Origin: Candidatus Competibacter phosphatis
GTDB taxonomy: Bacteria > Pseudomonadota > Gammaproteobacteria > Competibacterales > Competibacteraceae
Reading direction: 5' to 3'
Assembly: GCF_012939995.1 (NCBI RefSeq)
Contig: NZ_SPMZ01000019.1
Span: 62,001 to 126,000, forward strand
DNA: 64,000 bases
Of the stretch, positions 21,356 through 31,138 are shown piece after piece. Position numbers and translations under genes: made by a program. A model generated the notes under the pieces. The model had not been told where the DNA came from. It ran no database searches and saw only the letters and a list, made by a program, of their open reading frames with translations. Numbering within the stretch: the first letter of the stretch is position 1; each line of letters starts with the position of its first letter.

Positions 21356-23145
21356 ATGCGCACAATGACCTTTTTTCTCATATAAGGGAGGCACAGGCCG
21401 CTCCCTAGCCGTTGCGAACGCTGCGTGTTATCTGGCCCAGTTGGGATTCAAGTCTGTAGTACTAGACTTTGATTTAGAAGCCCCTGGACTTTGCTATAAA
21501 TTTACCGTTTCTAAAGATGGTGCACCGGTTGATGTTAAGCGGGGATTGGTAGATTACCTTTTTGATGTCGTGATTGAAGGAAAGAAGCCTGGTTCTATAT
21601 TGGAGTATACAAAAGAGATACCTATCCCTAGTACAGATAACCCACTCGTAACATTATTCCCTGCTGGAAGGGCTCCAACAGCAGACTATTGGGAGAAACT
21701 TTGTCGCATTAATTGGCATGACCTGTTTTACTCTCCAGATCCAAAAGGTGTAAAGCTGTTTCTCGACCTGAAAAGCAGAATTGAAGAGTCTCTTGCCCCA
21801 GATTTTCTTCTCATAGACTCCAGGACGGGCGTCACTGAAATGGGGGGGTGTTGCGACAACAATTTTACCTGATGCAATTGTGTGCATATTTTTTAAACAA
21901 TCGAGAGAATTTAGATGGAATACGAGAGGTTTTGCGATCTTTGAATCGTTGGCAAGCCCAGCGTGAGGAAAAGCCAATCCCTGTTTTGGCAACCTTGAGC
22001 CGCGTACCAGAACAGGATAAACAAGATGATGAAGAAACCGTCATCAAAGAGATAAAAGAGTTTCTTTCATCTGAGGCTAACGATTTAAATGATACATTAA
22101 GTATTGAAAATGTCTTCGTATTGCATTCTGAACCGGCGTTGCAACTTAGAGAATCTCTTAGAGTTGGGAGAGGTGTAACCATTGATGAGTCAATTCTTTT
22201 ACGTGATTATCTAAGATTATTTTCCTATTTTGTACCTGCTGAAATGATTCGCCCAAAGATCGCCGGACTTTTTCAGGCTGCAAGAGATAAAATTTGGACA
22301 GATCCAGAAACTGCAACTAAAGAGGTTGAGCAACTTGCAGAGTTTTATGGAAGACCGGAGGGCTTTCGTGAACTTCTCCAATTTTACATTATTCGAAATA
22401 TGTTGGATGAAAATGCTCTGAAAGTTGCGCAACGTTATTGGGAATTAACAAATGATGCAAAAGAGCCTTCGCTAAAGCCAATTGTGCGAAAAGTATTTTT
22501 TAGCGCAATATTCTTGGAGATATGGGAGAAAATGGAGGCCAAATCTTGAGTTTATTGAAAGCGTTTGGCGGGCAACCAGTGAAGAAGGTGACCTAGAATT
22601 CGGACGAAAAATTGGAGATACTTATAGTGAAATAGATGAGGCACGAAAAGCTGTCAAAATTTATCTTGAATTGATTAATCTGCAGGGCGCTGACGACGAC
22701 AAAACCGTTTCTAGAACCATTCAACTCCTACTAAAATCCGGTGATAAGTCGCAAGCAAAAAATATTGATTGAGCAATTCAAAGAATCTCTAGAAAAGGAG
22801 AGTGGATTTCTTTCGTCATGGGCAGAGTTTGCGCTAGATGCTGACGATACTGATTACCTTGCTTTATTGGCAAAAGAGTCTGTTCTTTCTCGATTGATCA
22901 TTGCCAATTCCAGTGCAGCTATTAGGATAGCAAAATCCCAAGACAAGACTGAGATCATTCAAAAAAACATTGGAGAATTATTTAACCACGCCATCCGGAA
23001 AGGGCCGTCTTCAGATTTGTTCGAGGTTGGGAAGATTTATGAAATACTTGGTAAATATGATGAGTTTGAAGAAGGAGTAAAGAGAAACTTTCCAGAGCAT
23101 GAAGCCGATCGGTTTCTTCATGAAATTAGGATGAGGTTCCGTTGA
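21356..23145 (+). CDS. KGGTGRS-type deviant Walker ATPase with helical repeat C-terminus (five frameshifts)
   Basis: After removing one base at T6 (21371), G7 (21842), T6 (21889), T6 (22496) and A6 (22757) the product is about 594 residues. The N-terminus MRTMTFFSYKGGTGRSLAVA holds a ParA/MinD-like deviant Walker A (KGGTGRS), and VVLDFDLEAPGL follows, the signature of the KGGVGR-motif ATPases. LLIDSRTGVTEMGGVATT is the switch/Walker B region. The C-terminal 300 residues are alpha-helical and TPR-like (for example TYSEIDEARKAVKIYLELI). Such ATPases are known mainly from predicted bacterial conflict and signalling islands. Codon use is AT-rich, unlike the flanking trp genes. Confidence 0.7.
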
Positions 23146-23232
23146 ATTAATTTAAAAATCCTTTCTTGTTTGAAGCAAGTGTGCTAACAAACAAATTCAC
23201 CCGACCTCCTTCATCGGTGGGTGATTTGTGAC

Positions 23233-23379
23233 GTTGTCGCGGACGCTACGCGCTGGCCTTTACCCATAAGTCGAAAAAACTCTTGCAAAATCAGCTATAT
23301 GAAATATTTATCATGTAATTGATTTTGTTGAGATTATCTGATTTGTGGGTAACAACCAGCGCTACGCGCCCGCGACAAC
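23233..23379. repeat. Imperfect 35-bp inverted repeat around an AT-rich core
   Basis: The left arm at 23233-23267 (begins GTTGTCGCGG, ends near TTACCCAT) is nearly the reverse complement of the right arm at 23345-23379 (begins GTGGGTAAC, ends CCGCGACAAC). Mismatches cluster in the middle of each arm. The arms enclose about 77 bp of AT-rich sequence. The right arm runs directly into the attC-like element. This could be a mobile-element end, part of a larger recombination site or a bidirectional hairpin. Confidence 0.55.
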
Positions 23380-23460
23380 GGGGCGGCGGATCAAGCCGAC
23401 ATCGCCCGTTAAAGACTGCGGCTTTTCCGTCCTCGCGGCTTATCCGCTGCCTCGTTAGAG
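23373..23460 (+). other. attC-like integron recombination site
   Basis: The outer boxes are GACAAC (23374-23379) and GTTAGAG (23454-23460). The inner boxes are TCAAGCCGAC (23391-23400) and GCGGCTTAT (23435-23443). AAGCCG pairs with CGGCTT, then a single C (23392) is left unpaired, and 15 further base pairs follow outward to AAC/GTT (two are G-T wobbles). A single extrahelical base at exactly this place in TCAAGCCG is the hallmark of attC sites. The length of 88 bp is within the usual range. An LprI-family gene starts 10 bp after the GTTAGAG box, as in gene cassettes. Weak points are the imperfect outer box and the absence of a second site or of intI in the window. Confidence 0.55.
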
Positions 23461-23469
23461 TGAAACGCT

Positions 23470-23873
23470 ATGCCACAGCAAATTCTGATAATTCTTATTG
23501 CACTCGCAGTAACCGCGGCGTCGGCCAGTGATGAAATCAAATGCGATCCTGGTGGAAACCAACTAGAGATTAATGCTTGTGCTCGCGATGATTTTGCCAA
23601 GGCCGATAGCGAGCTAAACAAGACATACCAAGCTCTGATCAAAAAAAGAAGCTGATGACAAGTTATTTATCAGTAAGCTCCGACTAGCTCAAAAAGCATG
23701 GCTAGCGTTCCGCGATGCTGAACTTGATGCACGGTTTGCTTGTGCGGAAAGCGATGTAAGAATTTGTTGGGGGGAGCATGTACCCGATGTTGTTTCTCTC
23801 TCGCAAAGCAGAACTCACGCGAGAAAGAAACAAACAACTCCTACAGATGCTAAAAGATGGACCTGGCGAATAA
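23470..23873 (+). CDS. LprI/DUF1311-family secreted protein (two frameshifts)
   Basis: The signal peptide is MPQQILIILIALAVTAASAS. The mature part has the family pattern of Cys residues and helices: EINACARDDFAKADSELNKT, then LAQKAWLAFRDAELDARFAC, CWGSMYPMLFLSRKAELT and a terminal LLQMLKDGPGE. The frame breaks at A7 (23641-23647) and G6 (23769-23774); one base removed from each gives 133 residues and the family's normal C-terminus. Relatives bind or inhibit lysozyme or have unknown roles. It directly follows the attC-like site, consistent with an integron cassette. Confidence 0.75.
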
Positions 23874-24058
23874 TCAACACCCTAACACCATGGTCAACTG
23901 GGATGCCCAATTGGTTTATTAGAAAGGATATGTGGGCCAACCCATCAAGCATCAAGAGCAATGCGGCAAGTCTAGATAATCCATCAATTGAAGAAATTTG
24001 GTGAAGTAGAACCAGCATCAGACTGAGAACCCGTGAGGTCCTGGAAATCCCATTCACT

Positions 24059-24481
24059 TCATCCGAGGATCTGCTCGTAGGCTCGGCGCAAGATCTGAAG
24101 CTCCACGGTGGGTAGGCCGCGTGCCTGGGTGATATCGATGAATTTGGCGCCGTGTTCAGCCGCCCACTCGAACGGGGGATCGATACTGTTGAAACGGGCC
24201 AGGAAGACCTCGATCAGTCCGTCGGGGGTATTCACCTTGGCACGAAAGTCTCTCTCGTTTACAAGACTACCCGCTACCAGGCCGAGCTCGCGCTCGGCGC
24301 GGCCGATCACCGATGCGGGATGATGAGCGACGGTCTCGTGGGTCTTCTCGCTCACTTCGACCAATTTGGAGAGACTGGGTAGGCCGCCAAAGGCGCAGAT
24401 ACTGCCGTGGTTCAGCATCAGGAACCGAGTGCGGGCGCTGGTGGATTGAATGTGGAACATGACGAGGCGTGGTACCTGCAT
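24059..24481 (-). CDS. Conserved hypothetical protein
   Basis: 140 residues beginning MQVPRLVMFHIQSTSARTRF; this start follows a GAGGAA site at about 9 bp and is preferred over the longer frame to 24547. The sequence has an alpha/beta look with the segment IDPPFEWAAEHGAKFIDITQARGLP. No membrane segment or signal peptide is seen. It lies between the AT-rich island and trpE, on the same strand as trpE, and has GC-rich codons like the core chromosome. It may therefore be an older neighbour of trpE or a second insertion. I do not recognise the family. Confidence 0.6.
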   Translation of the reverse strand: MQVPRLVMFHIQSTSARTRFLMLNHGSICAFGGLPSLSKLVEVSEKTHETVAHHPASVIGRAERELGLVAGSLVNERDFRAKVNTPDGLIEVFLARFNSIDPPFEWAAEHGAKFIDITQARGLPTVELQILRRAYEQILG

Positions 24482-24689
24482 CGGGGCGGTTCCTCGCAGG
24501 AAATTTTTATGTTGCTTTTCCAAAGACTTGCGCAAGACGCAGGCCAAAAATCAGTATACGATCAGGTTTGCGGTCAGTATTTTATCATGCCGAAACGGAA
24601 ATCCCGATGGGTACCAGCGGGTTCGTTTGGTCCCGCTGCTACAAGGAAGGCGACCAGGATGGAAGGCGGGTATCCTTTCCCGCTGGGCG

Positions 24690-26196
24690 TCAGATTTTTG
24701 CTCCAACCGCCCTCGGTTCGTCCAGCCCCCGTTCCGCCAACGCCGCCGCCCGGAACAGGGCGCGGCCCTTGTTCATGGTTTCTTCCCACTCATTTTCCGG
24801 CACGGAATCGGCGACGATGCCAGCGCCGGCCTGAACGTGCAAAAACCCATCCTTGATCACGGCGGTGCGAATGGCGATGGCGGTATCCATATTGCCGGAC
24901 CAGGACAGATAGCCGACCGCGCCGGCATAGACCCCACGCTTGACCGGCTCCAGCTCGTCGATGATCTCCATCGCCCGGATCTTGGGCGCACCGCTGACCG
25001 TACCGGCCGGAAAAGTGGCGCGCAACGCGTCGATGGTGCTCAGTTCGGGACGCAGCCGCCCGGTCACGTTGGAGACGATGTGCATGACGTGCGAGTAGCG
25101 CTCGACCACCATCTTCTCGGTCAAGCATACGCTGCCGATCTCGCTGACCCGGCCGACATCGTTGCGGCCCAGATCGATCAACATCAGATGTTCCGCCAGC
25201 TCCTTGGGATCGGCCAGCATCTCGGCTTCCAGCGCCCGATCCTGTTCCTCGGTGGCGCCTCGGCGGCGGGTGCCGGCGATCGGCCGCACCGTCACCAGCC
25301 CGTCTTCCAATCGGGTCAGGATTTCCGGCGAGGAGCCGACGATATGCAGCTCGCCCAGGTTGAGGAAATACATATACGGCGAGGGATTCAGCCCGCGCAG
25401 TGCCCGGTACAGATCCAGCGGCGCGGCCCGGAACGGCGCCGACAGGCGCTGCGACGGCACCACCTGCATGCAGTCGCCGGCCAGGATGTATTTTTTTGAT
25501 CCGCTCGACCGCGTTTTCATAACCCTGCTGGGTGAAGCCGGAGACGAATTCGATCTCGTCCATCTCGGGACCAGTACGGCGCGGGGCGTAGAGCGAGCGG
25601 GGCGCGCGCAGCTTTTCCACCCACTCGTCCAAGCGCTGCTGGGCACGGACCAAGGCACGTTCCACCGCCGGATCCACCAGGGTGATCAGATACAGCCGCC
25701 CGGCCAGGTTGTCGAACACCACCAAATCCTCGGATACCAGCAGCAGAATATCCGGGTTATCTAGCGGATCGGGATTCGGGCAGGTGGCCAGCCGGGGTTC
25801 GATGTAGCGGACGGTGTCGTAGCCGAAATAGCCGACCAATCCGCCGATGAAGCGCGGCAGACCCTCGCCGGTGGCCGGTACCCGGTAGCGGCTCTGGAAA
25901 TCCTGAATCCAGTCCAGCGGGTCGGGACACTCCAGCGCTTCGACGATTTCGCCGGCGTGTTCGACAGTGATCCGCTGACCGCGCACCCGGATGATCTTGC
26001 GGCAGGGTAGGCCGATGATCGAATAGCGGCCCCATTTTTCGCCGCCCTGCACCGATTCCAGCAGATAGCTGTACGGCGCATCGGCCAGTTTGAGATAAGT
26101 GCTGAGCGGCGTATCGAAGTCGGCCAGCACTTCGCGGGCGACCGGAATGCGGTTGAAACCTTCGCCAACCAGGCGTTGAAATTCGTTCGGGGTCAT
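24690..26196 (-). CDS. trpE: Anthranilate synthase component I (one frameshift)
   Basis: 501 residues once one base is removed from the T7 run at 25491-25497 (coding strand [11 protein letters not shown]). The N-terminal feedback region includes [21 protein letters not shown]. The chorismate-binding core has [35 protein letters not shown] and [18 protein letters not shown]. The ATG at 26196 is chosen because upstream in-frame sequence has no family similarity. It forms anthranilate with TrpG. It is downstream of rpe and gph, a synteny shared with pseudomonads. Confidence 0.95.
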
Positions 26197-26323
26197 GGGT
26201 GAAACAGCCTCGGGCAACGGAAACGGGAAACGGTATCGATTCGCGGGCGTCAGTCCGGGCGACGCCATCGAAAATCCGGAGCTGGTTTCGAGCGCGGGAG
26301 GTAGGGGAGGGGATGAGGGTGCA

Positions 26324-27004
26324 TCAGGCCGCCTTTCGCAGCAGGGGGGGCAATTCGGCAATGGAGTCGATCACGGCGTCCGGCGCGGCGTCGCGGATAT
26401 CGCGGCCGTGGTTGTAGCCGTAGGGCACGCACACGATGGGACAACCGGCGTTGCGGGCGGCGCCCACGTCGTTGATCGAGTCGCCGACCATGAGCCCTTG
26501 CGCGACCGGTATGCCCAGGCGTTCCGCGCACAGCAGCAGCGCGTCCGGGGCCGGTTTGGGCTGGGGGATGCATTCGCCGCCGACCACAGTGGCAAAGAAC
26601 TCGCCGATGCCGAGCCGTTCCAGCAGCGGTCGCGCGAACTCGGCGGGCTTGTTGGTGACACAGGCCATCGGAAAACTCACGGCATGCAGGTCCGCCAGCC
26701 CTTTGCGAACACCGGGATAGAGCGCGCTGTAGACGCTGATATGATCGGCGTAGGCGGCCCGGTACAGTGGTTTGGCGCGGGCGAACAGCTTGGGATCGGC
26801 CCGGCTGCCGTCCATCTCGCCGACCAAGGCGCGGCGGATCAGGTTGTCCATGCCGTTGCCGACCCAGGCGCGCACCTGTACTTCCTCGCGCGCCGGCAGC
26901 TCCAGTTGCCGCAGCATGACGTTGATCGCTGCGGTCAGGTCGGGGACGCTGTCCACCAGGGTGCCGTCGAGATCGAAGAAAAGGGCCGAGATATTCTCAA
27001 ACAT
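26324..27004 (-). CDS. gph: Phosphoglycolate phosphatase
   Basis: 226 residues, HAD superfamily. Motif I is [15 protein letters not shown], motif II lies in [14 protein letters not shown], the Lys in [11 protein letters not shown], and motif IV is [16 protein letters not shown]. It removes 2-phosphoglycolate that arises from DNA repair. The ATG at 27004 is 2 bp from the rpe stop, so rpe and gph are coupled; trpE follows 127 bp downstream. Confidence 0.95.
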   Translation of the reverse strand: MFENISALFFDLDGTLVDSVPDLTAAINVMLRQLELPAREEVQVRAWVGNGMDNLIRRALVGEMDGSRADPKLFARAKPLYRAAYADHISVYSALYPGVRKGLADLHAVSFPMACVTNKPAEFARPLLERLGIGEFFATVVGGECIPQPKPAPDALLLCAERLGIPVAQGLMVGDSINDVGAARNAGCPIVCVPYGYNHGRDIRDAAPDAVIDSIAELPPLLRKAA

Positions 27005-27006
27005 GA

Positions 27007-27681
27007 TTAGGGGTCCGCCTGAGCCAGTTCGGCGCGCAGGGCGGCGATGGTGGCCCGATAGTCGGGAGTGTTGAAGATGGCCGAACCGGCGACGAAGGTG
27101 TCGGCGCCCGCTTCGGCGATGAGCCGGATGTTGTCGATCTTGACGCCGCCGTCCACTTCCAGCCGGATCGGATAGCCGCTGTCGTCGATCAGCCGCCGGG
27201 CCTCGCGCAATTTTTTTCAGGGTGCCGTTGATGAAACTTTGGCCGCCGAAGCCGGGGTTGACCGACATCAGCAGCACCATGTCCACCTTATCCATCACGT
27301 ATTTCAGATATTCCAGCGGGGTGGCGGGATTGAACACCAGCCGGAGCGGCAGCCGCAGTCGCGGATCAATTGCAGGCTGCGGTCGACGTGGTCGCTGGTT
27401 TCCGGGTGAAAGGTGATGTAGGAGGCGCCAGCTTGAGCGAAATCTGGGATGATGCGGTCCACCGGCCGGATCATCAGGTGGGCGTCGATGGGCGCGGTGA
27501 CTCCGTGCTTGCGCAACGCCTCGCAAACCAGAGGGCCGACGGTCAGGTTGGGGACGTAGTGATTGTCCATGACGTCGAAGTGCACCCAGTCCGCGCCCGC
27601 CGCCAGCACGGCGTCCACTTCCGCGCCGAGTCGGGCGAAATCGGCGGACAGAATCGAGGGTGCGATCAGGTAGTCGCGCAT
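27007..27681 (-). CDS. rpe: Ribulose-phosphate 3-epimerase (two frame errors)
   Basis: Three frames must be joined: [20 protein letters not shown] to RDCGCRSG, then [12 protein letters not shown] to GTLKK, then [12 protein letters not shown] to the end. One junction is an extra base in T7 (27211-27217); the other is a missing base near 27340 (expected GGCCTG on the coding strand). The corrected protein has 224 residues. Metal-binding and catalytic residues are in [27 protein letters not shown] and EVDGGVK. It interconverts ribulose- and xylulose-5-phosphate. Confidence 0.92.
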
Positions 27682-27821
27682 GATGGGCAAGACGTCTCGG
27701 GCGAAATCCCCGGCCAGCGCCGGAGGCAGTCCATCGGGAATGATCACTTTAGCCGAATCGCGCCAGGTTTGGCGACCGCCGGTCCCCGAAAATCCGGGCG
27801 ACCGACGGTATGGCGCGGTTT

Positions 27822-29006
27822 TCAGCGCGCGATGACGCGCTGGATGCGTTCCAGCGCCTTGACCAGATTGTCCATGCTGGTCGCGAACGAGATGCGGGCG
27901 CAACCTTCGGCGCCGAAGGCCGAGCCCGGCACCAGCGCCACGCCGCCTTCGTTCAGCAATAGTTCCGCAAAGGCGATGTCGTTGGCCAGTCCCAGCCGCT
28001 CGATGACCTTCTGGAAGCTGGGGAAGATATAGAAGGTGCCGTCGGCCGGCGCGACCTCGACGCCGTCCATTGCCTTCAACGTCTTATAGACGTAGTCATG
28101 ACGCTCCTTGAACGCCTGGGTCATCATTGCGACGCAGGATTGATCGCCGTTCAGTCCCGCTTCCGCCGCCACTTGGGAAATTGAGGTCGGGTTGGAGGTG
28201 CTCTGCGACTGGATGTTGGTCATGGCGTTGATCAAATCCTTGGGACCGCCACAATAACCAATTCGCCAGCCGGTCATCGAATACACTTTGGAGACGCCAT
28301 TCAGGACGATGGTGCGGTCGTACAGGTCCGGGCAGACATTGAGGACGTTGCAGAACTTCTCCCCCGTCCACTGGATATGCTCGTACATATCGTCGGTGGC
28401 AATGTAAATCTGCGGATGGCGGCGCAGCACTTCGCCCAGCGCACTCAACTCGGCGGCGTTGTAGGCGACGCCGGTCGGATTGGAGGGGCTGTTGATCACC
28501 AGCAGCTTGGTGCGCGGGGTGATGGCGGCTTCCAGTTGCGCGGCGGTGATCTTGAAATGCTGATCGATGCCGGCTTCGACAATCACCGGCACGCCGTCGG
28601 CCAGCAGCACCATGTCGGGGTAGGACACCCAATACGGCGCGGGGATGATCACTTCGTCGCCGCTGTTCAGCAGCGCTTGGGCCAGATTGTAAAAGCTCTG
28701 TTTGCCGCCGCAGGACACCAGAATCTGCTTGGGCTCGTAGCTCAGGCCGTTGTCGCGCTGAAACTTGGCAATGATGGCTTTCTTTAGGCTGGCCGTGCCG
28801 TCCACCGGCGTGTATTTGGTGAAGCCGGCGTTGATGGCCTTGATGGCGGCGTCCTTGATGAACGCGGGCGTATCGAAATCCGGCTCGCCGGCGCCCAGAC
28901 CGACGACATCCTTGCCGGCGGCCTTGAGTTCGTTGGCCTTGGCGGTCACCGCCAGAGTAGGAGAAGGCTTGATGCGCTGCACACGTTCGGAAAGAGGGGT
29001 ACTCAC
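27822..29006 (-). CDS. aspC: Aspartate aminotransferase, PLP-dependent class I
   Basis: 394 residues, fold-type I aminotransferase of the Thermus-type aspartate aminotransferase subgroup. The signatures are [10 protein letters not shown], the substrate-binding [11 protein letters not shown] and the PLP Lys in [17 protein letters not shown]. It moves the amino group between aspartate or similar donors and 2-oxoglutarate; whether aspartate or prephenate is preferred cannot be told. It is the first gene of a leftward run leading through rpe and gph to trpE, and diverges from uvrB. Confidence 0.93.
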   Translation of the reverse strand: MSTPLSERVQRIKPSPTLAVTAKANELKAAGKDVVGLGAGEPDFDTPAFIKDAAIKAINAGFTKYTPVDGTASLKKAIIAKFQRDNGLSYEPKQILVSCGGKQSFYNLAQALLNSGDEVIIPAPYWVSYPDMVLLADGVPVIVEAGIDQHFKITAAQLEAAITPRTKLLVINSPSNPTGVAYNAAELSALGEVLRRHPQIYIATDDMYEHIQWTGEKFCNVLNVCPDLYDRTIVLNGVSKVYSMTGWRIGYCGGPKDLINAMTNIQSQSTSNPTSISQVAAEAGLNGDQSCVAMMTQAFKERHDYVYKTLKAMDGVEVAPADGTFYIFPSFQKVIERLGLANDIAFAELLLNEGGVALVPGSAFGAEGCARISFATSMDNLVKALERIQRVIAR

Positions 29007-29097
29007 GAGGACTCCTGGATACGGACGGAAAAGTTGAACACGGGAATAACTCAGATTGTCGGATCATACTGAAAATTCCCACGCCAACCAATTTCCC

Positions 29098-31138
29098 ATG
29101 CAAACGAAAAAGCCCTTTACCCTTCGCGCCCGATTCCAGCCCACCGGCGATCAGCCGGACGCCATCCGCGCGCTGGTCGCGGGCCTGAACGATGGCTTGG
29201 CGCATCAGACCTTGCTCGGCGTCACCGGCAGCGGCAAGACCTTTACCGTCGCCAATGTCATCGCCACCGTGCAGCGTCCGGCGTTGGTGTTGGCGCCCAA
29301 CAAGACCCTGGCGGCGCAGCTATACGGCGAGATGAAGGCGTTTTTTTCCCGACAACGCGGTGGAGTATTTCGTTTCCTATTACGATTACTACCAGCCGGA
29401 AGCCTACGTGCCGTCGTCGGACACCTACATCGAGAAGGATGCCTCGATCAACGAGCACATCGAGCAGATGCGGTTGTCGGCGACCAAGGCGATTCTGGAG
29501 CGGCCCGATACCGTCATCGTGGCCACGGTGTCGGCGATTTACGGCTTGGGCGATCCCGAGTCGTACATGAAGATGCTGCTGCATCTGGTGCGCGGCGAGC
29601 GGGTCGATCAGCGCGCCATTTTGCGGCGGCTGGCGGATTTGCAGTACACCCGCAACGATCTGGAACTGGCGCGCGGCACGTTTCGGGTGCGCGGCGAGGT
29701 GATCGACATCCATCCGGCCGAATCCGATACCGAGGCGGTGCGGGTGGAATTGTTCGACGACGAGATCGAATCGCTCAGTCTGTTCGATCCGCTGACCGGT
29801 CATGTGCTGCGCAAGACGCCGCGCTATACCGTTTATCCCAAGACCCACTACGTCACCCCGCGCGAGCAATTGCTCAAGGCGGTGGATCAGGTCAAGGACG
29901 AACTGCGCGAACGCTTGGCCGAGATGCACGCTGCCAACAAATTACTGGAAGCGCAGCGCTTGGAGCAGCGTACCCGCTTCGATATCGAGATGATGCTGGA
30001 GCTGGGTTATTGCAGCGGCATCGAGAACTACTCCCGTCATCTGTCCGGGCGCGAGATGGGCGAACCGCCGCCGACTCTGCTCGATTATTTGCCGCCCGAG
30101 GCGCTGATTTTCATCGACGAAAGCCATGTCACCGTGCCGCAATTGGGCGCGATGTACAAAGGCGACCGTTCGCGCAAGGAAACCCTGGTCGATTATGGAT
30201 TCCGACTACCGTCGGCGCTGGACAATCGGCCCTTGCGCTTCGACGAGTTCGAGCGGCTGAGCGGCCAGACCGTATTCATCTCCGCCACGCCCGGCCCCTT
30301 CGAGCTAGAGCATTCCGGCGGGGCGGTGGCGGAGCAGGTGGTGCGCCCCACCGGCTTGGTGGACCCCGAGGTCGAAGTGCGTCCCGCCCGGCATCAGGTG
30401 GATGATTTGCTGGGCGAAATCCGCGAACGGGTCCAGCTCAAGGAGCGGGTGCTGGTTACGACCTTGACCAAACGCATGGCCGAGGATTTGACCGAGTATC
30501 TGGCCGAGAACGGGGTGCGGGTGCGTTATCTGCACGCCGATATCGATACGGTGGAGCGGGTCGAGATCATCCGCGATCTGCGCTTGGGCCAGTTCGACGT
30601 GCTAGTGGGCATCAATTTGTTGCGAGAAGGGCTGGATCTGCCGGAAGTGTCGCTGGTGGCGATTCTCGACGCCGACAAGGAGGGTTTTCTGCGATCCGAC
30701 CGTTCCTTGATTCAGACCATCGGTCGCGCCGCCCGCAATCTGCGCGGCAAGGCGATTCTGTACGCCGACCAGATCACCGGTTCGATGCGGCGGGCGCTGG
30801 ACGAAACCGAACGGCGTCGGACCAAGCAGCAGATGTACAACCAGACCCACGGCATTACTCCGCGCGGCATCGAGAAGGCGGTGGCCGACATCATGGAAGG
30901 CGCCTATTCCCATCCCGGCGCGCCGCTGCCGGCGACGCAATACGCCAAGGTTGCCGAAGAGGAAGCGGCCTACGCCCACGAAACGCCGGCGCTGCTGATG
31001 AAGAAGATCAAGCAACTGGAACAGGCGATGTACCGCCACGCCCGCGATCTGGAGTTCGAGAAGGCGGCCAAGCTGCGTGACGAGATTCAACGGATTCGGC
31101 AGCTTGGGTTGGGATTGTCGGAGGCGAAGGCGGGTTAG
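29098..31138 (+). CDS. uvrB: Excinuclease ABC subunit B (one frameshift)
   Basis: 679 residues after removing one base from T7 at 29341-29347 (restoring [13 protein letters not shown]); the family norm is about 670. Walker A is [10 protein letters not shown], the beta-hairpin region is [20 protein letters not shown], Walker B is LIFIDESHV, helicase motif VI is QTIGRAARN, and the UvrC-binding UVR domain is at the C-terminus ([20 protein letters not shown]). It verifies DNA damage delivered by UvrA and loads UvrC. Its 3' end overlaps by 4 bp the convergent STAND gene. Confidence 0.96.

Noticed and set aside
20737-23873. Interpreting the island genes as decayed pseudogenes
   Set aside because: Every break is a single extra base in a homopolymer, as in essential genes nearby; no premature stops or deletions are seen once corrected. 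Sequencing error explains it better.
27682-27903. N-terminal extension of rpe
   Set aside because: The extension overlaps the 3' end of aspC and has no family similarity; [15 protein letters not shown] at 27681 is the standard Rpe start.
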